Counted from the stretch's first letter, positions 1 through 11,198 are shown. The stretch is DNA of 64,000 nucleotides from Raffaelea ambrosiae (GCA_002778195.1 PCDI01000001.1:4303869-4367868), one strand, 5' to 3'. Translations and numbers: made by a program. Notes: generated by a model not told the origin, from the letters alone.

Positions 1-3000
1 CCCGGCGGCGACGGCCGAACAGGCCGAAGCAGTTCATGTCGCCCTGCGACGCGGCCATGGCGCGGAAGGCCTTGAGCAGCAGGTCGGCCAGGCGCTGGGA
101 GGTCTGCGTGTTGCCGGCGCAGACGGCGCGGCCGGGCGAGGCGTTCAAAAAGGTCTTGGGGGGCAGGATGATGCGGGTCGGCGCCAGACAGCCCTGGTTG
201 AGGGGGATGTCGGCGCCGATGAGCAGGCGCAGCACGTAGATGAGCGCCGAGTAGGTGATGGCGGGCGGCGCGTTCATGTTGGCGTGCATCTCGCACGTGG
301 TGCCGGTAAAGTCAAAGGTGCCGAAGCCGGTCGCGTCAATGGCAATGGCCACGCGCATGATGGACCCGTTGTCGAGGTAGTCCTCGGCGCGCAGGACGGT
401 GCCGGCGCCGAACCGCCGGCGCACGCTCTGCAGGTACGCGCGCACCGCGCTCTCGGCGGTCTTCTGGATCTGCCCCATGTAGAACTGCACCACGCGGCGG
501 CCGTACTCGGCCATGAGCGCCTCGATCAGCAGCCGGCCCTTGTTGTTGGCAGCGATCTGCGCGTGCAGGTCCGAGATGTTCTCCGCGGGCCGGCGCGCCG
601 ACGCGCAGCCCGGGTAGTCGCCTGGTTTGCGCAGGATCTCGCGGATGCCGGCCTCGTCGAACGCGTCGTTGCGCACCAAAAAGAACGACTTGATCGCCGC
701 GCCCTCGTGCCACAGCGCCGTCGAGTTCGGGTTCATGGACGTGCCGCCGAGGCCGCCAATGTCCGAGTGGTGGCCGCGCGACGCCGTGAAGAAGCAGATG
801 TCGGTGCCCGTCGCGTCGAACACGGGCGTGATGACCGTAATGTCCGGCAGGTGCGTGCCGCCGGCCTCGGGGTGGTTCGACACCAGCACGTCGCCGGGCC
901 GCAGCGCGTCGCCGTGCCGCGCCAGCTGGTACTGGACGGCGTAGCTCATGCTGCCCAGGTGGACCGGCACGTGGGGGGCGTTGGCCACCAGGTCGCCCGT
1001 GGGGCCGAAGATGGCACACGAGTAGTCCAGGCGCTCCTTGATGTTGAGCGACAGGCTGGTCCGCTGCAGCGTGCGGCCCATCTGCTCGGCAATGCCCATG
1101 AAGCGGTGGCCAAACACCGACAGCTTGATGGGGTCGACGACCGGCGCCGCCGCCGCCTTGTCAGCGGCCGTGGCAGCCGCAGCCGGAGCCAGTGCGTCGA
1201 CCGAGGCCGGGGGGGCGGCCAGGTCGATGATGACGTGCGACGTGAGGATGGACGCCTGGGCGTCCGGCACCACGACAATGGTCTGTGTCTTGTCGATGAT
1301 CATGGCCGGGCCGGCAATGGTGCAGCCATACGGCAGGTCGTCCAGGAGGAAGACGGGGATCATGGTGTAGCCCGTCGAGGCAAAGTAGACCTTGGTCTGG
1401 GGGTGTGAGTCAAGCATCCAACACCAAGCAAATAGAAAAGAAAAAGAACAAAAAAAAAAAAAGAAGACGTTTAGCGCAACCGTACCTCCTCGATCGCGTC
1501 GGCGGCCCGGACCGGCTGGAAGCCGTCCATGCCGGCCATCTCGCGCACCAGCCGCTCGTTGTGCACGGCCGACTCGCCGCTGGCGCCGATGCCGCGCACC
1601 CGCACGTCGTCGACGAGCACGTCGCGCTCCGGCGGGAACACAAACGACAGCTCGCGCTGGTGCTCGCGCTCAAACGCGGCGCGGTAGTCGCCGTCGGCGG
1701 GGGCGCGCACCATGATGTGCGTCTCGGTGCCGCGGTAGCGCATGTGCAGGTACGGCTCGCAGCGGATGTCGGCGGCGCGGATGCCCTGCGCCCGGAGGGC
1801 CGCCCGCACGCGCGCCTCCAGCACGGCGTGCACGGCGGCCAGGCGGGGGCGCGCGGCCGCCCCGTACACCTCGCTGCTCGGCTCCTGCGCCTCGTGCACG
1901 ACCTCGGCCAGCGCCAGGCCGTACGCCGACAGGATGCTCGACCGGCGGTGCACCAGCACGCGCCGGATGCCCAGCTGGCGCGCCAGATCGCAGGCGTGCT
2001 GGCCGCCGGCGCCGCCAAAGACGGCCAGGTGGTGGGCGGCGGTCTCGAAGCCGCGCGCCTCGGTGATGGCGCGGATGGGCCGCGCCATGGCCTCGTTGGC
2101 GACGTCGACGAACCCGCACGCGACCTCCTCGGGCGTCATGCGGCGCGGGCTGTCGGCGTTGATGGCCGCCGTGAGCGCGGCCATCTGGCGCGCGACCACG
2201 GCCGTGTCCAGCGGCTGGTCCTCGGTGGCGCCGAAGATGGCCGGGAAGTGGCGCGGGAGCAGCCGGCCCAGGAACAGGTTGGCGTCCGTCACGGTCAGGG
2301 GCCCGCCCTTGCGGTAGGACGCCGGCCCCGGGTGGGCGCCGGCGCTCTGCGGGCCGGCCTGGAAGAGGCCGTTCTGCCAGGCCAGGATGCTGCCGCCGCC
2401 GGCCGCCACGGTGTTGATGTCGAGCTGGGGGCTCTGGATGACGATGCCGGCGGTCGTGGTCTCGAACACGTGGTCGAACGGGCCGCCGCCGTAGCGGCTG
2501 ACGTCCGTCGACGTGCCGCCCATGTCGAAGCCGACCAGCGGCGTCCGGCCGTCGTACGACGTGCGCGCATAGCCGACCACGCCGCCGGCCGGCCCGCTGA
2601 GCAGGCCGCGCAGGCCGCTGAACGCGTCGTGCGGGACCAGGCCGCCGTCGCTCTGCATGAACTCGCAGCGCACGCCGTCGAGGTTGCCGCCCGCGAAGCC
2701 CGCCGCAAACGTGCCGACGTACCGCTGGATCGCGGGCGTCAGGTACGCGTCCGCCGACGCCGAGCTGCCCCGGGCCAGCATGCGGATCATCTTGGGCCCC
2801 ACCGCCGACGACAGCGAGACGTGCGCGAAGCCCATCTCCGCCGCCAGCGCGGCCACCTGCTCCTCGTGCGCGGCGTACACGTACGAGTGCGCAAAGCAGA
2901 CGGCCAGGGCGTCGATGCCGTCCGCCCGGAGCGTCGCCAGCTGCGCGCGCACCGCATCCGGATCCAGCGGCTGGACGATCCGGAGCATCTCGCCGGTGCT

Positions 3001-3707
3001 GCCCGGCACGAGCACGCCCGGGATGGCGGCCTTGGGCGCGGCGGGCGGGTCCGGGTCCTCGGAGAACTCCTCCATGGTGATGCGCTCGTCGATCTCGACG
3101 ACGACGTCGTAGAGCGTGTCGGGCTTTCGGATGGCCATGTCGAACAGACGGGGCCGGGCCTGGTTGCCAATGTCCAGCAGGTCGCGGAAGCCCTTGGTCA
3201 CGAGCAGGGCATGGCGGGTGCCCTTGCGCTCCAGCAGGGCATTGGTGGCCACCGTCGTGCCCATGCGGATGGAGTGGATGTTGTCCTTGGGCAGCGGCGC
3301 CGCGCGCGGAATGGTGGCGCCGGTGGCCTCCTCGAGAACCCGGCGGATGCCCTCGGTCGGCGCATCGGCATAGTTGCCGGGGTCGACCGACAGCAGCTTG
3401 ATGATGATGTCTGGCCGGCCCGGCACAGACGCCCAGACATCCTAAGCGAGGCGGGGATCAGCAAACAACGCGCGACCTCATGGTAGGAGAGCAGGGTCGC
3501 ATACGGTAAAGGTTCCACCACGGTCTGGGTTGTCAGCACAGGTGAACGCAGGTCAACCAAATACAAAGACACAAACGGAAGACGGAAGACGGAAAAGGGA
3601 AAAGGGAAAAGGGAAAAGGGAAACGGAAACGGAAAACGTAACACACCGATGGCAATCTTGATCGACTTGGGGTTGTCCTCCAGGGACTCTACGCGGTGGG
3701 GAGCCAT
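1..3707 (-). CDS. OXP1: 5-oxoprolinase / ATP-dependent hydantoinase (HyuA-HyuB fusion), 3' end missing
   Basis: Exons on the minus strand: 3707-3647, 3524-3505 (20 nt), 3441-1486, 1396-<1. About 1144 residues are visible; the family is about 1300, so some 150 C-terminal residues lie left of the window. 5-Oxoprolinase opens 5-oxo-L-proline to glutamate using ATP in the cytosol; close relatives open hydantoins. The start ATG leads into KIAI-DRGGTFT-DVWASV, the family's N-terminal nucleotide-binding motif, which is only whole if the 20-nt exon is included. The HyuA half also carries DMGGTSTDVS. The HyuB half begins near 1110 with GIAEQMG, NIKERLDYSCA and PVHLGSM. The exon 3-4 junction is phase 0 (EE then TKVYF). 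It is divergent from the permease at 4781. Family assignment is firm; the choice between 5-oxoproline and a hydantoin as substrate is not settled. Confidence 0.93.
3505..3524 (-). other. 20-nt microexon of the 5-oxoprolinase gene
   Basis: The exon is flanked by CCCAG (acceptor) and GTATGC (donor), with introns of 122 bp (3525-3646) and 63 bp (3442-3504). It supplies DRGGTFT except for the first base of the Asp codon. The 61-nt first exon ends in phase 1 and the downstream exon starts in phase 0, so both joins are in frame. Confidence 0.88.
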
Positions 3708-4780
3708 GGCGATAGAAAATCAAAGAAAGAAAAAATCAAAGAAACTGTATCTACACGGCAAGCACAACCATGGCGTGATCCCGCAAGTAGTCTGTTTTCG
3801 GGTTTCTGGACGACTACAACTGCCTGCAGTCTTTATTATAGATACAATGTTTCCGCAAGGCTGCCTGTCGCTTGCGTGCCGAAGACGGAACACCACGGCA
3901 ACGACCTGCCTCGGCTGGGCTGTCTTATCACAAAGCACCTCTGCCTATTGCCCTGACGACGGATCGGTATCGCGACAACACAGGCACAGCTGCCAGCAAA
4001 GACAAGCGAAGCCATGCCTATCCACAAAGCAGACGTCCCGAAGCCTGCGAGACGCCCCCTCCGGCACGGGTCCGGTACGTCATTGCTGCTCCCCCGCGCC
4101 AAGGTGTGGTCGGCAGGGGTGCAGTGCCCGGATCGACCTGCCCTCTGGCCAGCCTTTTATCGACCAGCGCCCAAGGCAGGTTTCATCGCTGGGTTCCTTA
4201 TCCAGCCCAGCCCTGGCAGCCCGCATCGACCTGCCCCCCGCGCCCGGTGGTATCTGGGCACTTGGCTGTGCCGGCTTATCTGAGCCAGCTATTTGCATGG
4301 GGTCTGCCTGTCTTGGCACAGCACAAGCCGTGGCAAACGAACTGCGTTCTCTTCGCAAAGGGTGTAACAATGTAACAAAGCCCAGGTATCCTCATCACAC
4401 TTGGTCGCACTCGATGGACGCATTTTCGGGGGGTCTTGTTGAACTGATACGGAGTTCAGGGTCATTTTTTATCATTCTCCTCTTTCCACAGGCAAGCTTT
4501 CTTGGGGGGGGGGGGGGAGGGGAGTCAAGACGTGCAGACTGGGGCTTTTGGTGTGTATATCCTGCTTGTATCTACGTGCACATTGTAACTACGCGAGCAT
4601 CCAAACCAGTTGTTATCACTGTGCTGCATTGTCTTTCTGCCAAGGGGGGGGTGGCAGGCAAAGTATAAGTCGAGTCTCCTGCACCAGAGTCGAGAGCAGT
4701 CCGGTCTGGAACGCGTCTCTCTGCCCAACCAGATCCGCCTCCTCGCATAGTCCTCCCCTTTCGTCACACACCTCTGCACG
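3708..4780. promoter_or_regulatory. Divergent promoter between oxoprolinase and permease
   Basis: No supported gene; the long open frames here have no family motif. It holds three CTTATC (GATA) sites at 3924, 4197 and 4275, two copies of TCGACCTGCCC (4133-4143, 4226-4236) and one GACCAGCGCC (4162-4171). The last two words recur in the promoter at 9215-9853. A G14 run lies at 4504-4517. Confidence 0.6.
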
Positions 4781-6639
4781 ATGTCTGTCAAAAAGGGTCC
4801 TTCCACCCAGGTAGACGACCTGACGGTCGGCACCGTGGCCGACCTCCCTCCGTCCGAGGAGAACCACAAGGGCCTCCTGTCGCAGTACGACCCGAAAGAC
4901 ATTGACAAGGCGGCCCAGTTCCTGGCCGAGCATGGCCCGTATGCGCCGATGACGGCCGAGCAGGAGAAGGTCATCAAGCACAAGATTGACTCCTGGATGC
5001 TGCCTTTGGTAGGTGCAGCGGAAAGAAAGAAAAGGAGGATCATATTGACAACCACATAATCACGCGATCGGGAACATACACTTTGCCGCCGTCTGCTGAC
5101 ACACAAAGCTTACCTTTACCACCACGCTGGGCGCCATCGACAAGGTCGAGCTGGCCACCGCGGCCCTGTACGACTTCCGGTCCGACAATGGGCTGGTGGG
5201 CGACCAGTACAACTGGTGCAGCAGCATCCTGTCCATCGGCATGATTGTCGGCATGTTCCCCATGACGTACGTGGCCCACCGCATGCCGACGGCCAAGACA
5301 CTGGCCGTCTGCTCCGTGCTGTGGTCGGCCATGACCATGCTGATGTCCATCCGGTCGGGCTTCCGGGGCATCATGACGCTGCGGTTCGTCATGGGCTTCC
5401 TCGAGGCCATGATCAGCCCGAGCTACCTGCTCATTGCCGGCAACTTCTGGACGCCTTCCGAGCAGCCCTGGCGACTCGCGAGTACGACTTCCCCCTCTTG
5501 CCGCTTCCCGCGCCCTCCGGTTCGATGCTGACATGCTCTTGCGTAGTCATCTCGTCGGCCACGTCGTCGGTCTTCAACGGCTTCTGGTCGTGGGTCGTCG
5601 GCAACATCTCGGAGCAGGCGCCGCTCGCCCGCTGGCAGTACCTGTTCCTCCTCACGGGCACCATCAACGTGGCCTGGTCCTTCTTTGTGCTGGTGTATCT
5701 GCCCGACTCGCCGATGAACGCGCATTTCCTGAGCACCGAGGAGAAGTACCACGCGCTGACGCGCGTGGCCAAGAACAAGATCGGCGTCGAGAACCACAAG
5801 TGGAAGTGGTCGCAGGCGGCCGAGTGCTTTGTCGACGCCAAGTTCTGGACGCAGTTCCTGTTCAACATCTGCATCAACATCTCCAACGGCGCGCTCATCA
5901 ACTTCAGCCCCATCATCGTCAAGGGCCTCGGCTACACCGCGCAGACGTCCGCCCTCATCGGCATGCCCAACGGCGTGCTGTCGACGCTGTCCAGCCTGTT
6001 CTTCAGCTACGTGGCCGGCCAGTGGACCAACCGGCGCTGTCTGTGCGTCATCCTCGCCTGCATCCCGCCGCTCGTCGGCACCGCCATGGTCTATGCGCTG
6101 CCGCGCTCCAACATGGCCGGCCAGCTGATCGGGCTCTACCTGATGTACTTTTACTGGGGTAGGTCCCCCTTTTTCTCCTGCCCCTCCCCTGACCGTCTCT
6201 GACCGTCTCTGACTGTGACTGTCCCTGACTGTCCACTCTTGTCTTTGTCTGTCCACCCCTGTCCCTGACTGTCCACTCTACAGGCCCCTACGCGACCGCC
6301 CAGACCCTGCCCGTGGCCAACACGGCCGGCCACACCAAGCGTGCCGTCATGTTCAACATGCTGCACATTGGCTACGGCGTCGGCAACATGGTGGGCCCGC
6401 AGACGTTCACGTCGAGCCAGGCACCCAAGTACACGGCGGGCATCACCACGTCGCTCGTGACCTTTTGTCTGGGTGCCGGCTTCATGGCCATGTACTGGGT
6501 CGTCGGCGCGTGGCAGAACCGCGCCAAGGACAACAAGTACGGACCGGTGCCGCCCGAGTCGGAGGAAGTCCAGGAGCTGGTGCAGGAGCTGCTGGACAAG
6601 ACGGATGTTGAGCAGCCGCACTTCCGCTACATCACGTAG
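4781..6639 (+). CDS. MFS transporter, DAL5/allantoate permease (ACS) family
   Basis: Exons 4781-5008, 5109-5481, 5547-6158, 6284-6639 give 522 residues with about 12 membrane segments. The hydrophilic N-terminus leads into DKVELATAAL and GDQYNW; RFVMGFLEAM plus a following Pro-rich helix is typical of the anion:cation symporter branch that carries allantoate, ureidosuccinate, nicotinate or dipeptides at the plasma membrane. Junction codons are A|TC (Ile) and G|GC (Gly). Intron 3 (6159-6283) is built of degenerate CTGACTGTC repeats. Its position, divergent from an oxoprolinase/hydantoinase, suggests uptake of that enzyme's substrate or a related carbamoyl compound. The substrate cannot be read from sequence. 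Confidence 0.92.
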
Positions 6640-6975
6640 GGAGCGCTCTCACGCACACCAGAGTGGGCGCCGGATCGCGAGGAACGAGGAGGGTAGAATG
6701 AGAGGGAATCATGGGGAGAGCGCACAGCGTCGAATGTACATCGTCCACCCTGCCTCGAAACGAATGCTCGTATATAGAAAATGATGAGCAACGATCGCAT
6801 CACTTTGTTCATGCATGCATGGGCCCCATCGAGCAGTGTAGTCCTGCGCAGCCATGATGGCTCTACCGTCAAACACAGTTCGCCCGCTGTCTCTCTTCTG
6901 CTATCGTTCGCCTCTTGCTCCTGCCCAGCAGCGAATCGTCTCCGGAACGGGTCGCCGGTCCTCCGCGGGCCCGCC
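6640..6975. other. Convergent 3' spacer
   Basis: Tail-to-tail region between the permease and the regulator. It is AT-richer than the flanks; I see no gene or repeat. Confidence 0.5.
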
Positions 6976-9214
6976 CTAACAGAGGCTGATCACCCCGTCC
7001 GCCCGCAGGACCATCTCTTCGATGGCCGCCCAGCCCACGCTGTCGTCCCCCCGCAGCTCCCGCCGCCGCCACACCGCCTCCACGATGCGCCGCGCCCGCT
7101 TGACGTTGCCCAGCTGGCGCGTGCACTGCAGCTGGTGGAACAGCTCCAGCACCTGGCGCTTGTCGGCGTCGCGCGTCGCCGCCGCCGCCGCCTGCACGCC
7201 CATGGTGCCGACCACGAACAGCGGCCACAGGATGGTGTTGGTGCCGACGCCGATGCGCGGCAGCAGCGCCAGGATGCGGGCGACCAGGCGCTGGACGTGC
7301 GGCATGGGCGGCTGGGCGTCGTCGAGGCGCACGTAGAGGTACAGCAGGGCACACAGGCGCTTGCTCTCGGCGACGGAGGCGGAGGACTCGGCTCGGTGCG
7401 CCGTGTCCGCACGCGGCCCCCCCACCGGCCCCACCGGCCCCCCCACAGGCGCGTGTCCGGGCCGCGTCCCGTCGTCTCGTCTGTTGTGCCACGGCCGCGG
7501 CGGCGTCTTTTGTCGCAGGCTGTGCAGCCGGCGCTCGAGGGCATCCCTCTTGCGGACAAAGTCTGCTGCTGCTGCTGCTGCTGCTGCTCGGCTCGTTTCC
7601 TTCTTCTCGCCGACACGCCGCTCGCGGGCCAGGTCCGAGATGCCGGCCAGCAGCTGCAGCAGCTCGTGCGACATGCCCGTGACCATGTCGATGTTGTCCA
7701 GGGCCACGCCGGGCGGCATCCAGAAGGAGACGGAGTCGCGGGCCGACGAGGGAGCGTCCCGGTCGGCGTCCAGCTCTGCCGCGGTGCGGGCGAGGATCTC
7801 GTGGCTGGCAAAGTAGCTGGAAAACAGCTGCACGAGGGTCCTCTGGTCCGGGGACAGGCGAGCGGGCGCCTGCAGCTGGGGCCACTGGCGCAGGACGCGG
7901 GCAAAGAGCAGGTGCTTCTTCCACACCGAGTGGCAGCGGTCGGACACGTCGAAGAAGCAGAGCATGAGGACCGTGGCCAAGATGTCTTCCCACGACGACG
8001 ACGAGGACAACGACCATGTCTGGGGCATCCGCCCTTCTTGTTGTCGGCGTTTGCGGCGCGGATGGGCTTGCTGTTGTCCATGTCCTTGGATGCGTTTCTG
8101 CAGCATACGCAGGCTGCGGCCGCGGTATTCCCAGGTGATGTGGTCGAAGCGGTGGTCGTCCAGGATGCGGAGCTGGTTGGCGGCCACGGCAATCAGCGTG
8201 TCCAGCAGCAGCCGCTCGCCGGCGGCGGCCGTGTCGACCGCCAGACGCCAGACATGGGTGAGGTAGACGTAGTCGGGGCTGAAGCTGGGACACCAGCGGA
8301 GGGCGATGTGGCTGGCAAAGAAGTCCAGCAGGAGGCATTCCGTCTGGTTGAGGGAAAGCAGGGGCGGCGTGTCCAGCAGGAGCGGGGACAGACGGAGCGA
8401 GGACGCGTGAGAAAACAGGGCAGAAGACATGGGCGACGCGGGCGCGACAAGATCGGACGCAGCACGAGACGCCAAGCCCGGGGAGGGCGTGCCGGGCGGA
8501 AGGAAGAAGCTGGCCATGGTCTCGGACCAGTCCATCCACGCCGGCCCGTCGCGCAAGTCGCTGCCGTCCGTCGTCCCGCCGTGGCCAGGCTGCTGCGCGG
8601 CAGCCGGCGTGAGCGGCGGCACCAAGGACGACGACGCTGGTGGTGGTGTGTCGTCGCCGGCCAGCCGGTCTAGGTGTCCGCCGTCCTGGCTGTCCGCGCC
8701 GTCGGATCGTCTCTCGGCGGCCCGCTCGGCCTCCTCAAAGTCCTGGCACGTCACGTTCAGGAACATCCAGTCGGCCACCAGCTCCAGCGGGAGCGCATAG
8801 GGTGGACCGGACGCGCTGTCGCCGGCCTTGGGGCTGCTGCTGCTGCTGCTACCCGGGCGTCGTTTCTTCCAGACGCCTGCCAATATCTGCATGAGTTCCA
8901 AGAAAGGACCGCCGAACAGGCCGGGTGGACGTACCGGTACGCCCCAGGGCAATGCCCCGCGAGGCAGCCTCGTCCTGCCAGAGAAGCCGGAGCCCGTAGG
9001 AGCACCGGCCTCCGAGGCGCACGCACGTCGAGCAGGCCGGCTGGCGCTCGTCGCATTTGATTTTCCGGGCTGCCGCGGGCGGGGAACGTTGTGAGCATGT
9101 GCGCGACACAGCAGGCGATCGTGCCCGTGGGAACTTACACTTGCAGGCCCAGCAGCCGCTCCGGCGTCGCTGCACGCCGCGTTTGGGCGTGTCTCCTTTC
9201 GTGGACCGCGCCAT
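6976..9214 (-). CDS. Zn2Cys6 transcription factor with fungal-specific domain
   Basis: Exons 9214-9139, 9069-8935, 8876-6976 give 703 residues. The binuclear zinc cluster spans residues 21-48 with Cys at 21, 24, 31, 38, 41 and 48 (C-x2-C-x6-C-x6-C-x2-C-x6-C) after a basic QRRRSG. A 69-bp intron cuts it between Cys24 and Cys31, and a 58-bp intron follows at RTG|VWKKRRP. The rest, from FLNVTCQDFEE to the C-terminus, looks like the fungal-specific transcription factor domain 2. A Ser tract and an eight-Ala tract are coded by trinucleotide repeats. An in-frame ATG at 9283 would add 23 residues; 9214 is chosen for the usual short basic leader. Position between the permease and the FAD oxidase makes it the likely local regulator (inference). 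Confidence 0.88.
7563..7588 (-). repeat. CTG/CAG trinucleotide repeat coding poly-Ala
   Basis: About nine CTG units on the plus strand, read as GCA on the coding strand, giving eight consecutive Ala in the regulator. A shorter run of the same triplet at about 8833-8850 codes six Ser in another frame. Confidence 0.9.
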
Positions 9215-9853
9215 GGTCGGCCGGTGGCGATGTGCGTTGGGGAAAGCATCCACAAAAAGAGAACACCCGTCCAGAAGAACCACGAGGGAGAGAAAGGATG
9301 CCAGCCGGCACCCAGCGCGGGCTTATCAGCCCGTGGTAGGATTGTCGACTATCGACATGCAGGGTAAGATGGGGGACGTCCTGTTTCTTATCGGGGGTGT
9401 TTTCTGCCAGTGCTCAGTCGGGCCACTTGTCCTGGTGTTGGTTGGAACCAGAGGACTTCTACATGCTGTGCATTCTGGGCGTCCACTGCCTGGGCCCCAA
9501 TCCTGACCACTGCCGACAGCCGACAGCCTGCCAACATGGCGCTGCCCGTCGCTTCGACCTGCCCTGGACCAGCGCCTAATCGCTGAAGATCGCAGCACCC
9601 AGCCAATGGCAGGCCGTGTTGGCCCTACCAAGAGTCTGCCGCCGACCCAGTGGCGGCCACCGGTGCACCAGACCAGTTGGCCGATGCCCTATCGTGCTAG
9701 CTGTGCGGCTTGCCGAGTGAAGCTACCCGGCTGCAACGAACAGACGAACCGACCATGCACCCTGCTATCTAGGCATGGCACAGCTTCCTGAGCATTGCGC
9801 GGCCCAGCTACTATACAGTCCATCCCCCATCGACCCTGTCCGCTCGTCCCGCC
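9215..9853. promoter_or_regulatory. Divergent promoter between regulator and FAD oxidase
   Basis: CTTATC sites lie at 9322 and 9387. TCGACCTGCCC (9554-9564) and GACCAGCGCC (9567-9576) match words in the promoter at 3708-4780. No convincing ORF. Confidence 0.6.
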
Positions 9854-11146
9854 ATGGACGCCCCCGTCCTCATCGTCGGCGCCGGCACCTTCGGCCTGTC
9901 CGCGGCCTACCACCTCGCCGAGGCCGGCTACACGGACATCACCGTGCTCGACAAGGCCGCCTCGATCCCGTCCCGGTTCTCCGCCGGCTACGACCTCAAC
10001 AAGATTGTCCGCGCCGAGTACCCGGACGCGTTCTACGCCGACAAGGCCCTGGCCGCCATCCGCGCCTGGAAGACGACGCCCCTGTTCGCGCCCTACTACC
10101 GCGAAACCGGCTATCTGATTGCCAACTCCGCCAGCGCCCCCGCCAAGACCGTCGAGGTCCTGCGCGCCTTCCGCGCGTCGCTGGCGCCCCTCCCCGCGTT
10201 CGCCGACAGCGTCTGCGACATTGAGACCCGCGCGGACATCCGCCGCGTCGCGCCGCAGTTCGACGGCCCCGCGGCCGGCTGGACCGGCTACTTCAACCAG
10301 CTGGCCGGCTATGCGCGCGCGGCCGACGCCATGGGCGCCGTGTACGCGCACTGCCAGACGAAGCGGGGCGTCCGCTTTGTGCTGGGCGACGCCGTGACGG
10401 AGCTTTTGTATGCGTCGTCGTCCCCCAACACACCCCACACAAACACGTGCATCGGCGCCAAGACGGCCGCCGGCCACACGTACCGCGCCGCCACCACGAT
10501 CGTGGCCCTGGGCGCCTGGGCCGCCGGCGTGCTCCCGGGGCTGGGCCAGCAGCAGCGCGCCCTGGGCGTGCCCGTGGTCCACATCGAGGTCACGCCCGCC
10601 GAGGCGGAGGCGCTCCGGGGCCTCCCCGTGACGTTCTGCCGCGACCTGGGCTTCCTCTTCGAGCCGGACCCGGCCACCCGCCGGATCAAGCTGTGCCCGG
10701 CCAACGGCGGCTACCTGTACTTTGACCACGGGCGGGCCCCAGACGGCACCCACACGTCGCTGCCGCCCGACGACCCGGCCCTCTTCACGTTCACGCCGCA
10801 CGACGACGAGGCCCGCCTGCGCCGGCTGCTGCGCGACGTCCTGCCGGCGCTGGCCGACCGCCCCTTTGTGGACACGCGCTTCTGCTGGCTCATGGACACC
10901 ACGGACCACGACTACGTCATCGACTTTGTGCCCGGCGTCCAGGGCCTCGTGGCCCTGTCCGGCGACTCGGGCCACGGCTACAAGATGCTGCCCGTGCTGG
11001 GCGAGTGGGTGGTGGCGCTGCTGGCCGCCGGCGAGCAGACCACGCGCCGGTGGAAGTGGAAGGGCACCGAGGAGCGGCCGCACGTGTCGACGCGCGCGTT
11101 TGCCGCGCGGGACATTACCGATCCGAGCCTGCGACAGTCTCCATAG
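9854..11146 (+). CDS. FAD-dependent amine oxidase (fructosyl amino acid / saccharopine oxidase type)
   Basis: Intronless, 430 residues. An N-terminal Rossmann fold carries GAGTFG (residues 9-14), then SAGYDLNK and PYYRETG as in amadoriases and pipecolate/saccharopine oxidases. FCWLMDTTDHD near residue 344 sits where this family links FAD covalently to Cys. GDSGHGYKMLP near 370-380 is the C-terminal FAD-binding signature. Such enzymes oxidise a secondary amine C-N bond, releasing H2O2. No C-terminal SKL-type peroxisomal signal is present (it ends in SP), unlike many relatives. The exact substrate is open: fructosyl amino acid, N-methyl amino acid and saccharopine are all possible. Confidence 0.9.
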   Translation: MDAPVLIVGAGTFGLSAAYHLAEAGYTDITVLDKAASIPSRFSAGYDLNKIVRAEYPDAFYADKALAAIRAWKTTPLFAPYYRETGYLIANSASAPAKTVEVLRAFRASLAPLPAFADSVCDIETRADIRRVAPQFDGPAAGWTGYFNQLAGYARAADAMGAVYAHCQTKRGVRFVLGDAVTELLYASSSPNTPHTNTCIGAKTAAGHTYRAATTIVALGAWAAGVLPGLGQQQRALGVPVVHIEVTPAEAEALRGLPVTFCRDLGFLFEPDPATRRIKLCPANGGYLYFDHGRAPDGTHTSLPPDDPALFTFTPHDDEARLRRLLRDVLPALADRPFVDTRFCWLMDTTDHDYVIDFVPGVQGLVALSGDSGHGYKMLPVLGEWVVALLAAGEQTTRRWKWKGTEERPHVSTRAFAARDITDPSLRQSP

Positions 11147-11156
11147 ACAAGTGTGG

Positions 11157-11198
11157 AAGCACACATACACACACACACACACACAAAAAAAAAAAAAA
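11157..11198. repeat. CA dinucleotide run followed by A14
   Basis: A (CA)n microsatellite and an A tract in the short convergent spacer between the FAD oxidase and the ferroxidase. Confidence 0.85.

Noticed and set aside
284..3486. Long plus-strand open frames opposite the oxoprolinase (374 and 693 residues)
   Set aside because: Shadow frames of a GC-rich gene; Arg/Ala/Val-rich composition and no family motif, while the minus strand reads a full family sequence.
3649..4668. 339-residue plus-strand open frame in the oxoprolinase-permease promoter
   Set aside because: Overlaps the first oxoprolinase exon, has no domain or coding bias, and lies in a promoter with GATA sites.
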